A DNA stretch of 13,248 nt from assembly GCA_946482345.1 (NCBI GenBank), contig CAMLRJ010000040.1:1-13248 (forward strand). Reading direction: 5' to 3'. The translations under genes and the position numbers were made by a program. The notes under the pieces are model-generated. The model searched no databases and was not told where the DNA came from. It worked only from the letters and a program-made list of their open reading frames with translations. Positions 6,596-13,248 of this stretch are shown in pieces. How positions within the stretch are numbered: position 1 is the stretch's first letter; each line of letters begins with the position of its first letter. This stretch comes from an uncultured Cellvibrio sp. Lineage in GTDB: Bacteria > Pseudomonadota > Gammaproteobacteria > Pseudomonadales > Cellvibrionaceae.

Positions 6596-7186
6596 ATGAG
6601 TAATGACGCTGTTAATAAAACCCGTCGCAATCTCATTATCGGCACATCAGTTGTCGGTGCTGTAGGTGTGGTGGGTGCTGCTGTTCCATTCGTCGGGTCC
6701 TGGTACCCAAGCGCCAAAGCCAAGGCTGCCGGTGCTCCAGTCAAAGTTAATGTCAGCAAGATTGAACCTGGTGGAATGATCACTGTTGAGTGGCGTGGTA
6801 AACCGGTTTATATCGTTCGTCGTACTCAAGCTGCTATCGATGGCTTGAAGACGGTAGAAGAAATGCTGAGTGATATTCAATCAGACAGGTCAGTTCAGCC
6901 TGAATATGCAAAAAATCCCGAGAGAGCGGTTAATAAGGAATTTGCGATTCTTTTAGGTGTTTGTACGCATTTGGGTTGTGCTCCTATGTTTCGTCCGGAT
7001 GTAGGCGCGGCGGATTTGGGTGGCGACAAGTGGCAGGGCGGTTTCTTTTGTCCCTGTCATGGATCCAAATACGACTTGGCCGGCCGGGTTTACAAAAGTA
7101 TGCCTGCACCAATAAATTTGGAGATTCCACCTCATAAATACGAGAGTGAGTTTTTGGTTGTTATAGGTGAGGAGCAAGGGGCTTAA
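6596..7186 (+). CDS. petA: Ubiquinol-cytochrome c reductase Rieske iron-sulfur subunit
   Basis: Carries the 2Fe-2S cluster that takes the first electron from ubiquinol at the Qo site of the bc1 complex and passes it to cytochrome c1. The product has 196 residues, normal for proteobacteria. Twin-arginine Tat signal TRRNLIIGT at residues 9-17 and the following hydrophobic helix (about 13-33) anchor it in the membrane. The cluster-binding loops are CTHLGC (Cys123, His125, disulfide Cys128) and CPCHGS (Cys152, Cys154, His155), all key residues present. GGGGGAG lies about 8 bases before the start. The stop is one base before the next start, so translation is probably coupled to the cytochrome b/c1 gene. 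Confidence 0.97.
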   Translation: MSNDAVNKTRRNLIIGTSVVGAVGVVGAAVPFVGSWYPSAKAKAAGAPVKVNVSKIEPGGMITVEWRGKPVYIVRRTQAAIDGLKTVEEMLSDIQSDRSVQPEYAKNPERAVNKEFAILLGVCTHLGCAPMFRPDVGAADLGGDKWQGGFFCPCHGSKYDLAGRVYKSMPAPINLEIPPHKYESEFLVVIGEEQGA

Positions 7187-7187
7187 T

Positions 7188-9440
7188 ATGAATTGGTTAG
7201 TAGGTTTGTGGCAGTGGATTGATGACCGTCTCCCTGTTCAACGTGCCTGGGATACCCATATGGGTAAGTACTATGCACCCAAAAATTTCAATTTCTGGTA
7301 TTTCTTCGGGGTTTTGTCCCTTCTTGTTTTGGTCAACCAGCTGGTGACAGGTATCTGGTTGACTATGTTCTACACGCCAACTGCGGAAGAAGCTTTCAAG
7401 TCGGTTGAATACATTATGCGGGACGTTCCTTACGGAAATATTCTGCGATACATGCATGGGGTTGGTGCCTCCGCGTTCTTTGTTGTGGTTTATCTGCATA
7501 TGTTTCGCGGGATGATGTACGGTTCCTACAAAAAGCCGCGCGAGTTGGTGTGGATTTTTGGCATGTTTATCTATCTGGCACTGATGGCTGAAGCCTTTAT
7601 GGGATATGTATTACCCTGGGGGCAAATGTCTTACTGGGGTGCTCAGGTAATCGTATCCTTGTTTGGCGCTATTCCCGGTATTGGTGATGCATTGGTAGAG
7701 TGGATTCGTGGTGACTACCTGATTTCCGGCGCAACTCTGAATCGATTCTTTGCTTTGCATGTGGTGGCTTTGCCGATTGTATTGCTGGCTTTGGTTGTCT
7801 TTCATATCCTGGCATTGCATGAAGTGGGATCTAATAACCCCGATGGCGTCGAGATTAAAAAGAACAAAGACGCTAATGGCGTTCCTCTCGACGGTGTGCC
7901 ATTTCATCCTTATTACACTGTTCATGATTTGATAGGCATTTGCTGCTTTCTGTTTATTTTCTGTTATGTGATTTTCTTTACGCCGGAAATGGGCGGTTAT
8001 TTCCTTGAATTGGCTAACTTCGAAGAAGCCAATAATCTGAAAACACCAACCCATATTGCGCCTGTCTGGTATTTCACTCCTTACTACGCTGTGTTGCGTG
8101 CGGTTACCCTGGAAATTGATCTGGGTGTGTTCACTCTGACAGCCAAATTCCTGGGCTTTTTGGCAATGGTGGCCGCTATAGTTGTGCTCTTCTTCCTGCC
8201 ATGGTTGGATCGTAGCAAGGTGAAATCCCTACGTTATCGTGGCCAAATCACTCGTTTGATGTTGCTGGCTTTTGCGTCAATGTTTGTGATTTTGGGTTAT
8301 CTGGGAGTGAAGGCGCCAACAGAAGGCAGAACCTTCCTGTCGCAAATCGCAACCACTTTCTACTTCGCTTATTTTTTCACTATGCCTGTATGGACCAATC
8401 CTGATAAAGCGAAAGCCAAGTCGCCTGTGTCCTGGATATTGTGTGGCGTTTTTGCATTGATATTTGCTGCATTCGCTATCAACTATACATTCAACGATAA
8501 ATATACCGATTCACATATTCCGGTTCTGGTAACAGGTTTGAGCTTGATATTGGCGATTATTTTTGCTGCTTTACCGGTATTGGCTTCGCGTGATTACGAT
8601 GGTACCGAACCTTCGCGAACACAGGCCAAAGGTTTGCCTGCTTATCTGGTTTGGGCGGGCTTTGCTTTCTTTGTGCTGCTGGCAGTGATTCCTATCAAGG
8701 CGGTTGCCAGTGAGGGTGCGTTCAAGTGTGGCGCTATACCCTGCGACAAAATGGAGCCAGAGTTAACCAACAAAGAGTCTTTACAGCGCGGCGCCAAGTA
8801 TTTTGTGAACTACTGCATGGGTTGCCACTCAGTGAAATACTCCCGGTTCGAACGAGTTGCCAGTGATCTGGATATTCCCACTGAATTAATGGATGGTACT
8901 TTGATTCAAGGTGGTCAACGTATAGGTCAACTGATGGAAATCTCCATGAAGCCACAACAGGCGAAAGTGTGGTTTGGTGTGGTGCCACCGGATCTTACTC
9001 TGGTTTCGCGTGCCCGTTCACCCGAGTGGATCTACACCTACTTACGTAATTTCTACAAAGACGATACTCGCCCATGGGGTGTGAATAATCGTGTATTCCC
9101 TAACGTTGGTATGCCCCATGTTTTGATTGGCCCACAAGGTTTACTGGAGTGTGGTGCAGGACCAAAGTTGAATCACAACGGTGGCCCTTTGCGCGATGAA
9201 GTAGGGCAGCTGGAAATGGACGAACATTGCGGTGCGTTAAAGGAAGGGAAAGTCAAAGGCAGTATGACAGCTGCCGAGTTTGATCAAGCAGCGTTTGATT
9301 TGACCAACTTTCTGGCTTATGTAGGCGAGCCAGCTGCTGTCGAACGTAAAACAACAGGTAAATGGGTTCTTGGATTTATTTTGATTCTATTTATCTTTGT
9401 CTATTTCCTGAATCGCGAATATTGGAAAGACGTTCACTAA
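7188..9440 (+). CDS. petBC: Fused cytochrome b / cytochrome c1 of the bc1 complex
   Basis: A single 750-residue frame that supplies both haem subunits normally encoded by petB and petC. Residues 1-410 are cytochrome b: b-haem ligand pairs His90/His104 and His191/His205, and a Qo motif PVWY at 292-295 in place of mitochondrial PEWY. Residues about 414-433 and 445-466 are two extra predicted helices. Residues about 484-504 resemble a signal sequence ending AVA/SEG (cleavage after 507). Residues 508-750 are cytochrome c1, with haem motif CMGCH (543-547), a likely axial Met642 in GMPHVL, Cys655/Cys681 as a possible disulfide, and a C-terminal anchor (about 725-742). No Met codon lies between residue 400 and the c1 domain. 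The start at 7188 matches the family N-terminus (MNWLVGLWQWIDDRLP) and has AGGGG upstream. Bradyrhizobium FbcH is a known b/c1 precursor cut by signal peptidase; the same processing is inferred here. Confidence 0.95.
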   Translation: MNWLVGLWQWIDDRLPVQRAWDTHMGKYYAPKNFNFWYFFGVLSLLVLVNQLVTGIWLTMFYTPTAEEAFKSVEYIMRDVPYGNILRYMHGVGASAFFVVVYLHMFRGMMYGSYKKPRELVWIFGMFIYLALMAEAFMGYVLPWGQMSYWGAQVIVSLFGAIPGIGDALVEWIRGDYLISGATLNRFFALHVVALPIVLLALVVFHILALHEVGSNNPDGVEIKKNKDANGVPLDGVPFHPYYTVHDLIGICCFLFIFCYVIFFTPEMGGYFLELANFEEANNLKTPTHIAPVWYFTPYYAVLRAVTLEIDLGVFTLTAKFLGFLAMVAAIVVLFFLPWLDRSKVKSLRYRGQITRLMLLAFASMFVILGYLGVKAPTEGRTFLSQIATTFYFAYFFTMPVWTNPDKAKAKSPVSWILCGVFALIFAAFAINYTFNDKYTDSHIPVLVTGLSLILAIIFAALPVLASRDYDGTEPSRTQAKGLPAYLVWAGFAFFVLLAVIPIKAVASEGAFKCGAIPCDKMEPELTNKESLQRGAKYFVNYCMGCHSVKYSRFERVASDLDIPTELMDGTLIQGGQRIGQLMEISMKPQQAKVWFGVVPPDLTLVSRARSPEWIYTYLRNFYKDDTRPWGVNNRVFPNVGMPHVLIGPQGLLECGAGPKLNHNGGPLRDEVGQLEMDEHCGALKEGKVKGSMTAAEFDQAAFDLTNFLAYVGEPAAVERKTTGKWVLGFILILFIFVYFLNREYWKDVH

Positions 9441-9477
9441 AAACCTGCTTTCCTGATGAATAGTTTCTGTTAGTCTG

Positions 9478-9506
9478 ACGGGCGGCTTAGGTCGCCCGTT
9501 TTGTTT
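9478..9506 (+). terminator. Rho-independent terminator after the cytochrome b/c1 gene
   Basis: ACGGGCG (9478-9484) pairs with CGCCCGT (9493-9499) around an 8-base loop, followed by TTTTGTTTTG. It lies 37 bases past the stop codon. It implies that sspB downstream has its own promoter or depends on readthrough. Confidence 0.85.
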
Positions 9507-9544
9507 TGTTTCCATAAAGTTGCGGAAATTGTGGGGAAGTCTTT

Positions 9545-9964
9545 ATGAAAATGACCTCGACTCGTCCTTATCTCCTTCGTGCAATTTACGAGTGGTTGGT
9601 CGATAACGCCTGTACACCGCAAATTCTGGTGGATGCTCATGTTCCGGGAACGCAGGTACCACAGCAATACCTCGATAAACACGGACATATTTTATTGAAT
9701 ATCTCACCAACAGCCGTCCAGGATTTTGTTATGGATTTAACGGCAGTTGCCTTCAACGCACGTTTTGGCGGTGTTCCCCACAGACTTTATATCCCATGCC
9801 ATGCAATTCAGGGAATTTACGCGCGCGAAAATGGACAGGGCATGATGTTCGGCCCCGAACCCCTCGAACCCCAACCTCCCGAACCCACTCCTCCACCAAC
9901 GGGAACCAACCCCGAAAAAAATGTCACCAGCATCAAACGTCCTGGTTTGCGGGTTGTTAAGTAA
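9545..9964 (+). CDS. sspB: SspB, ClpXP protease specificity-enhancing factor
   Basis: Adaptor that binds ssrA-tagged proteins from stalled ribosomes and delivers them to ClpXP. The product has 139 residues, shorter than the roughly 165 of E. coli, mainly in the linker. The N-terminal substrate-binding fold (about 1-105) shows RPYLLRAIYEWLVDN, YLDKHGHILLNISP, FNARFGGVPHRLYIP and GIYARENGQGM. A flexible Pro/Glu-rich linker (about 104-125) ends in the ClpX-docking tail RPGLRVVK, nearly identical to the E. coli tail. GGGGA lies 8-9 bases before the start; an in-frame ATG two codons later is an alternative. The usual neighbour sspA is not found upstream, where the cytochrome b/c1 gene and its terminator lie instead. 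Confidence 0.96.
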   Translation: MKMTSTRPYLLRAIYEWLVDNACTPQILVDAHVPGTQVPQQYLDKHGHILLNISPTAVQDFVMDLTAVAFNARFGGVPHRLYIPCHAIQGIYARENGQGMMFGPEPLEPQPPEPTPPPTGTNPEKNVTSIKRPGLRVVK

Positions 9965-9986
9965 GAAATAATTTCATGACCGATTA

Positions 9987-10030
9987 ATGACACTCTGATG
10001 ACAAATTTATCTTTGTCATCAGAGTGTCAT
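9987..10030. promoter_or_regulatory. Palindromic double Pho box (PhoB operator) before pstS
   Basis: Arms 9987-10005 and 10012-10030 are a perfect 19-bp inverted repeat with a 6-base loop. The plus-strand arm has two exact TGTCAT hexamers (10014-10019 and 10025-10030) spaced 11 bp, the signature of a PhoB box. The left arm is the same box on the minus strand. Four PhoB half-sites in mirror image are therefore present. As RNA, the repeat could also form a hairpin at the sspB 3' end, but without a clean U-run. Confidence 0.85.
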
Positions 10031-10046
10031 ATTCATTTTGTAAATT
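10013..10046 (+). promoter_or_regulatory. PhoB-dependent promoter of pstS
   Basis: The plus-strand Pho box (10013-10030) is followed after 10 bases by TAAATT (10041-10046) as a -10 element, the spacing typical of PhoB-activated promoters, where the box replaces the -35. The predicted start near 10053 leaves a leader of about 56 bases. Confidence 0.75.
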
Positions 10047-10108
10047 GCCTGCATCGAAAGCACGGATATTTCGAGATTTCAATTTACTTTCAATAATCGG
10101 AGCGCTCT

Positions 10109-11080
10109 ATGAACGCCATGAAGATGATTAAAAACCTGGTGCTGGTTGGTTCCATGGTTTGTGCGGCAGCTGTACAGGCAGTTGTTGATTCCAATTTACC
10201 GGAATACAAAGTGACTACTGGTGTGTCTGGCAACGTGAACTCTATTGGTTCGGATACGCTGAATAATCTGATGACACTTTGGGCGGAAGATTTCAAAAAA
10301 CTTTATCCCAATATCAATATTCAAATTCAAGGTGCCGGTTCATCGACTGCACCACCAGCCTTGACTGAAGGTACCGCTAATTTCGGGCCTATGAGTCGCG
10401 AAATGAAATCGGAAGAAGTGCAGGCTTTCGAAGCGAAATTCGGTTACAAGCCGACAGCAGTTCCGGTTGCAATTGACGTATTGGCTGTTTATGTCAACAA
10501 AGACAACCCGATTAAAGGGTTAAGTTTGCAACAAGTGGATGCAATTTTTTCGGCAACACGCAAGTGCGGTGAAGCAAAGGATATAGTGCGATGGGGTGAT
10601 CTGGGTTTAACCGGCTCTTGGGCAAATCGCGATTTTACGTTGTACAGTCGTAATGCGGTTTCAGGTACTTACGGATACTTCAAAGAAGTCGCACTTTGTA
10701 AAGGTGATTTCAAAGCCACCATCAATGAACAGCCTGGTTCATCTGCTGTAGTGCAAGGTGTCACCAGTTCGGTGAACGGTATCGGTTATTCCGGTATTGG
10801 TTATATTACTTCGGGTGTGCGTGCTTTACCTATATCGAAAAAAGACGGACAAGCTTTTGTTCCTGCTGATGCAGCACATGCGCTGGATGGTACATATCCT
10901 TTAGCTCGTGTTCTTTATGTATACATCAACAAAAAGCCCAATCATCCGGTTGATAAGATGCAATTGGAATTTTTGAAAATGGTGTTATCAAAACAAGGTC
11001 AACAAACAGTAGTAAAAGACGGTTATATTCCATTGCCTGTGTCAATCGTGAACAAGGCTTTGGCTGAATTGCAAAAATAA
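10109..11080 (+). CDS. pstS: PstS, phosphate ABC transporter periplasmic binding protein
   Basis: High-affinity phosphate-binding protein of the Pst importer. The product has 323 residues with a signal peptide (about 1-25, cleavage near VQA/VV). It resembles the Pseudomonas-type PstS. Phosphate-binding segments seen are [11 protein letters not shown] after the N-terminus, [25 protein letters not shown], and [17 protein letters not shown], with the closing [27 protein letters not shown] typical of the family. GGAG lies 6 bases before the start at 10109; a second Met three codons later is possible. It has its own PhoB promoter and terminator, so it is probably expressed as a separate, more abundant transcript than pstC. 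Confidence 0.96.
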   Translation: MNAMKMIKNLVLVGSMVCAAAVQAVVDSNLPEYKVTTGVSGNVNSIGSDTLNNLMTLWAEDFKKLYPNINIQIQGAGSSTAPPALTEGTANFGPMSREMKSEEVQAFEAKFGYKPTAVPVAIDVLAVYVNKDNPIKGLSLQQVDAIFSATRKCGEAKDIVRWGDLGLTGSWANRDFTLYSRNAVSGTYGYFKEVALCKGDFKATINEQPGSSAVVQGVTSSVNGIGYSGIGYITSGVRALPISKKDGQAFVPADAAHALDGTYPLARVLYVYINKKPNHPVDKMQLEFLKMVLSKQGQQTVVKDGYIPLPVSIVNKALAELQK

Positions 11081-11096
11081 ATAGCGATTCTTGAAG

Positions 11097-11125
11097 AAGG
11101 CAGACCATGTGTCTGCCTTTTTTTT
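11097..11125 (+). terminator. Rho-independent terminator after pstS
   Basis: AAGGCAGAC (11097-11105), loop CATGT, GTCTGCCTT (11111-11119) form a perfect 9-bp stem running into eight T residues (11118-11125). It lies 17 bases after the pstS stop. Confidence 0.95.
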
Positions 11126-11140
11126 GCGCAATAAAAAATG

Positions 11141-11158
11141 ATGACTAAATTGTGACAG
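11141..11158 (-). promoter_or_regulatory. Second, reverse-oriented Pho box before pstC
   Basis: On the minus strand CTGTCAC-AATT-TAGTCAT gives two 7-base half-sites 11 bp apart, close to the PhoB consensus. It faces away from pstC, lies 8 bp upstream of the forward box and may extend PhoB binding. No gene is served in its direction. Confidence 0.5.
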
Positions 11159-11166
11159 TCAGGAAC

Positions 11167-11200
11167 TTGTAACAAAAATGTCATGATTGCCCGATACCAT
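11167..11200 (+). promoter_or_regulatory. PhoB-dependent promoter of pstC
   Basis: TTGTAAC-AAAA-ATGTCAT (11167-11184) has half-sites 11 bp apart, the second hexamer exact. After 10 bases comes TACCAT (11195-11200) as the -10, the same geometry as at pstS. The predicted start near 11207 gives a short leader of about 26 bases. Confidence 0.7.
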
Positions 11201-11232
11201 GCTCAAGCCTAAATTGTCATCCAGAGCATTGT

Positions 11233-13248
11233 ATGTCCACTTCATCCAGTCCCTTGCTTCCCAATTCTGAACAGCGTGCGCGGTTGCGACGCATTCGTTA
11301 TTTCAAAGATCAGTTTTCCCGTTACGGAATTATGGCGGCGGGTATGGCAGTGGTGTTTTCTCTTGGACTGATTTTCTTCTATTTGTTTTCCGAAGTAGCG
11401 CCTCTATTGAAGGGTGCAACAGTGGATGTCACACAGGAATTCAGTTTGCAGAGTGACGCAGAAAACAAACAAGTGGCACAAATCAATATTGAGCGATATG
11501 AAGAAATTGGCGCAATTTATTATCAACAGGGAGATATAGAATTTTTTAATGTGACTGATGGCAAAAAAACACAATCCTATAAACTGGTTTTTCCTGAAAA
11601 CATTTCTGCTACTGCATTCGCCACCAGTATGGCGATGTATGGTGAAACCGCTTATGGTTTGAGTAATGGAACGTTTCAGTTAATTAAAACAGATTACCAA
11701 ATCAGTTATCCGCAAGATAAGCGCCATATTACACCGGAAATTGTGTATCCCCTGGGGGAGCTGCCAATTCAACTGGATGCAAAGCAGTCAGCAATCCATC
11801 AGCTTGCCATACAACAAACAACCAATGGAACTTTGGTGGCAGCAGCAACGGCTGATCATCGATTATTGTTGGGCGTATTTTCTGCATCGAAAAATTTTAT
11901 TACAGGTGATGTGTCGTTAACGCAGGACATTTTCAACTTGCCATCTTTACCAAATGACCAACACCCACAAAAATTATTATTGGATGAAACTGGCCAGCAT
12001 TTGATTGTAGCAACTGATCAATCACAAATATTCCTATATAAAATTGCTGATCCGGATTCAGTATCCATTCAAACGCCGGTTGTCATTGAAGATGGAAAAA
12101 TTACGGCAATAGAATTTTTGGTGGGCACAGGATCAATCATAGTGGGAACCAATAAAGGTTCTTTATCGCAATGGTTTTTAGTGCGTGACGATAACAATAT
12201 TTATGCATTAAAACCTGTGCGCGATTTTAAATCCTTGTCGGGTTCGATTAAATCAATAGTGCCGGAATATTCTCGCCGTGGTTTTTGGGCGCTGGATGAT
12301 CAAAACAATATCGGAATATATTTTGCGACATCCGCGCGCCATTTGTTTGAACAAAAGATGTCAACGCCTGTGGATTATCTGGCGATTTCACCGATTAATG
12401 GCAAAGCCTTATTGATGAATCAGCAATTGAATTTATTGGTTGCCGATGTATGGAACAAACACCCTGAAGTGTCTTTCAGTTCTTTGTGGGAAAAAGTGTG
12501 GTACGAAGGTCGCCAGCAACCGGAATATATTTGGCAGGCTTCATCCGGTAGCGATAATTTTGAAGCAAAAATGAGTTTTGTTCCTTTAACTATAGGTACA
12601 TTAAAAGCGGCATTTTTTGCGATATTATTCGCTGTACCACTGGGTGTTATGGGCGCAATTTACACTGCCTATTTTATGACACCCAAATTGCGTGGCGTTG
12701 TTAAACCGACAATTGAAATTATGGCGGCTTTACCCACGGTTATTCTGGGATTTTTAGCAGGACTTTGGTTGGCGCCTTTTATGGAAAATCATTTGCCAGC
12801 CATTTTCAGTATTTTGGTTTTATTGCCATTGGTAATGTTAATCACTGGTTTTGCCTGGAGTAAATTTCCTGCGTCTATCCGCAATAAAGTTCCTGAGGGT
12901 TGGGAGGCAACAATTGTTTTATTGCCGTTGGTATTGTGCATTTATTTTTGTGTGACCTTAAGCCCCTTAACAGAAATCTGGTTTTTCAATGGCAGTATGC
13001 GTCAGTGGTTTACCGATCACGGAATTGATTACGACCAACGCAATGCATTGGTTGTCGGCATCATCATGGGTTTTGCAGTTATACCCACTATTTTTTCAAT
13101 TGCGGAAGATGCAATTTTCAGTGTGCCGCGTCATCTAACACAGGGCTCTTTGGCTTTGGGTGCAACACCCTGGCAAACAATGGTGGGTGTTGTCTTGCCA
13201 ACAGCAAGCCCGGGAATTTTTTCTGCGGTGATGATGGGCTTTGGTCGC
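11233..13248 (+). CDS. pstC: PstC, long-form phosphate ABC transporter permease, 3' end outside window
   Basis: Inner-membrane permease of the Pst phosphate importer. The frame is open from ATG at 11233 to the right edge: 672 residues without a stop. Residues 1-31 are a basic cytoplasmic tail, 32-53 a membrane helix, and about 55-445 a large extracytoplasmic domain with beta-rich, propeller-like repeats. The permease core starts at about 450 (FVPLTIGTLKAAFFAILF) and includes IEIMAALPTVILGFLAGLW and the EAA-type loop near 622-660 (LALGATPWQTMVGVVLPTA). E. coli PstC is about 320 residues; long forms with this N-terminal extension are known in pseudomonads and relatives. The ribosome site is weak (CAGAG about 8 bases before ATG). 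It follows pstS but has its own PhoB promoter; pstA and pstB probably follow outside the window. Confidence 0.94.
   Translation, partial: MSTSSSPLLPNSEQRARLRRIRYFKDQFSRYGIMAAGMAVVFSLGLIFFYLFSEVAPLLKGATVDVTQEFSLQSDAENKQVAQINIERYEEIGAIYYQQGDIEFFNVTDGKKTQSYKLVFPENISATAFATSMAMYGETAYGLSNGTFQLIKTDYQISYPQDKRHITPEIVYPLGELPIQLDAKQSAIHQLAIQQTTNGTLVAAATADHRLLLGVFSASKNFITGDVSLTQDIFNLPSLPNDQHPQKLLLDETGQHLIVATDQSQIFLYKIADPDSVSIQTPVVIEDGKITAIEFLVGTGSIIVGTNKGSLSQWFLVRDDNNIYALKPVRDFKSLSGSIKSIVPEYSRRGFWALDDQNNIGIYFATSARHLFEQKMSTPVDYLAISPINGKALLMNQQLNLLVADVWNKHPEVSFSSLWEKVWYEGRQQPEYIWQASSGSDNFEAKMSFVPLTIGTLKAAFFAILFAVPLGVMGAIYTAYFMTPKLRGVVKPTIEIMAALPTVILGFLAGLWLAPFMENHLPAIFSILVLLPLVMLITGFAWSKFPASIRNKVPEGWEATIVLLPLVLCIYFCVTLSPLTEIWFFNGSMRQWFTDHGIDYDQRNALVVGIIMGFAVIPTIFSIAEDAIFSVPRHLTQGSLALGATPWQTMVGVVLPTASPGIFSAVMMGFGR

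Noticed and set aside
7611..8054. 147-codon minus-strand frame opposite cytochrome b
   Set aside because: Antisense shadow of a strongly conserved membrane protein.
8600..8660. Possible separate TTG start for cytochrome c1 at codon 483 of the fusion
   Set aside because: AAAGG is only one base from the TTG, too close to act well, and the frame is continuous with cytochrome b; kept as a low-probability alternative.
9840..9910. CCCGAACC-like repeated bases in sspB
   Set aside because: They encode the Pro/Glu-rich flexible linker normal for SspB, not a DNA repeat of interest.
1..13248. CRISPR arrays, tRNA/rRNA genes, transposases, phage genes
   Set aside because: None seen; the only sizeable repeats are the inverted repeats listed.

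Overview
The window comes from a gammaproteobacterium of moderate G+C. The gene contents and order (rplM-rpsI-petA-cytochrome b/c1-sspB, then a Pseudomonas-type pstS and long pstC) and the protein sequences suggest a Cellvibrio-like marine or soil group. This placement is inference from memory of the families, with no database search behind it.

Layout. (1) Positions 1-2031, minus strand: the first two genes of a nitrate/nitrite-type ABC uptake operon. An NrtA-like binding protein is followed by an NrtB-like permease that runs off the left edge. A long, almost perfect palindrome lies between them, and a sigma-54-type promoter (2109-2123) precedes them. (2) 2032-2422: a gene-poor control region that also holds the terminator of the next gene. 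(3) 2423-5379: a divergent pair made of a small exported protein of unknown function (minus) and a CadC/ToxR-like membrane-bound regulator with a periplasmic beta-propeller (plus). (4) 5395-6414: rplM-rpsI for ribosomal proteins L13 and S9, with a clear sigma-70 promoter, a structured leader and a strong terminator. (5) 6530-9506: the bc1 complex. petA (Rieske protein) is followed one base later by a single 750-codon gene in which cytochrome b and cytochrome c1 are fused. (6) 9545-9964: sspB, the ClpXP adaptor. Its usual partner sspA is not in the usual place between petC and sspB. (7) 9987-13248: the phosphate-starvation transport genes pstS and pstC (pstC truncated by the right edge), each with its own PhoB-box promoter. 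At both promoters the Pho boxes occur on both strands; at pstS they form a perfect 19-bp inverted repeat.

How the genes work together. The two ends are nutrient-acquisition operons, nitrogen on the left (RpoN-type promoter) and phosphate on the right (PhoB-type promoters). The middle is a conserved housekeeping block for ribosome, respiration and proteolysis. A divergent regulator/exported-protein pair sits between the nitrogen operon and the housekeeping block.

The strongest leads are the cytochrome b/c1 fusion with two extra predicted membrane helices at the junction, the missing sspA, the mirror-image Pho boxes, the intra-operon palindrome, and the orphan propeller-type membrane regulator beside its divergent exported neighbour. 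I saw no tRNA, rRNA, CRISPR array, phage gene or transposase, and nothing that must be an entirely new system.
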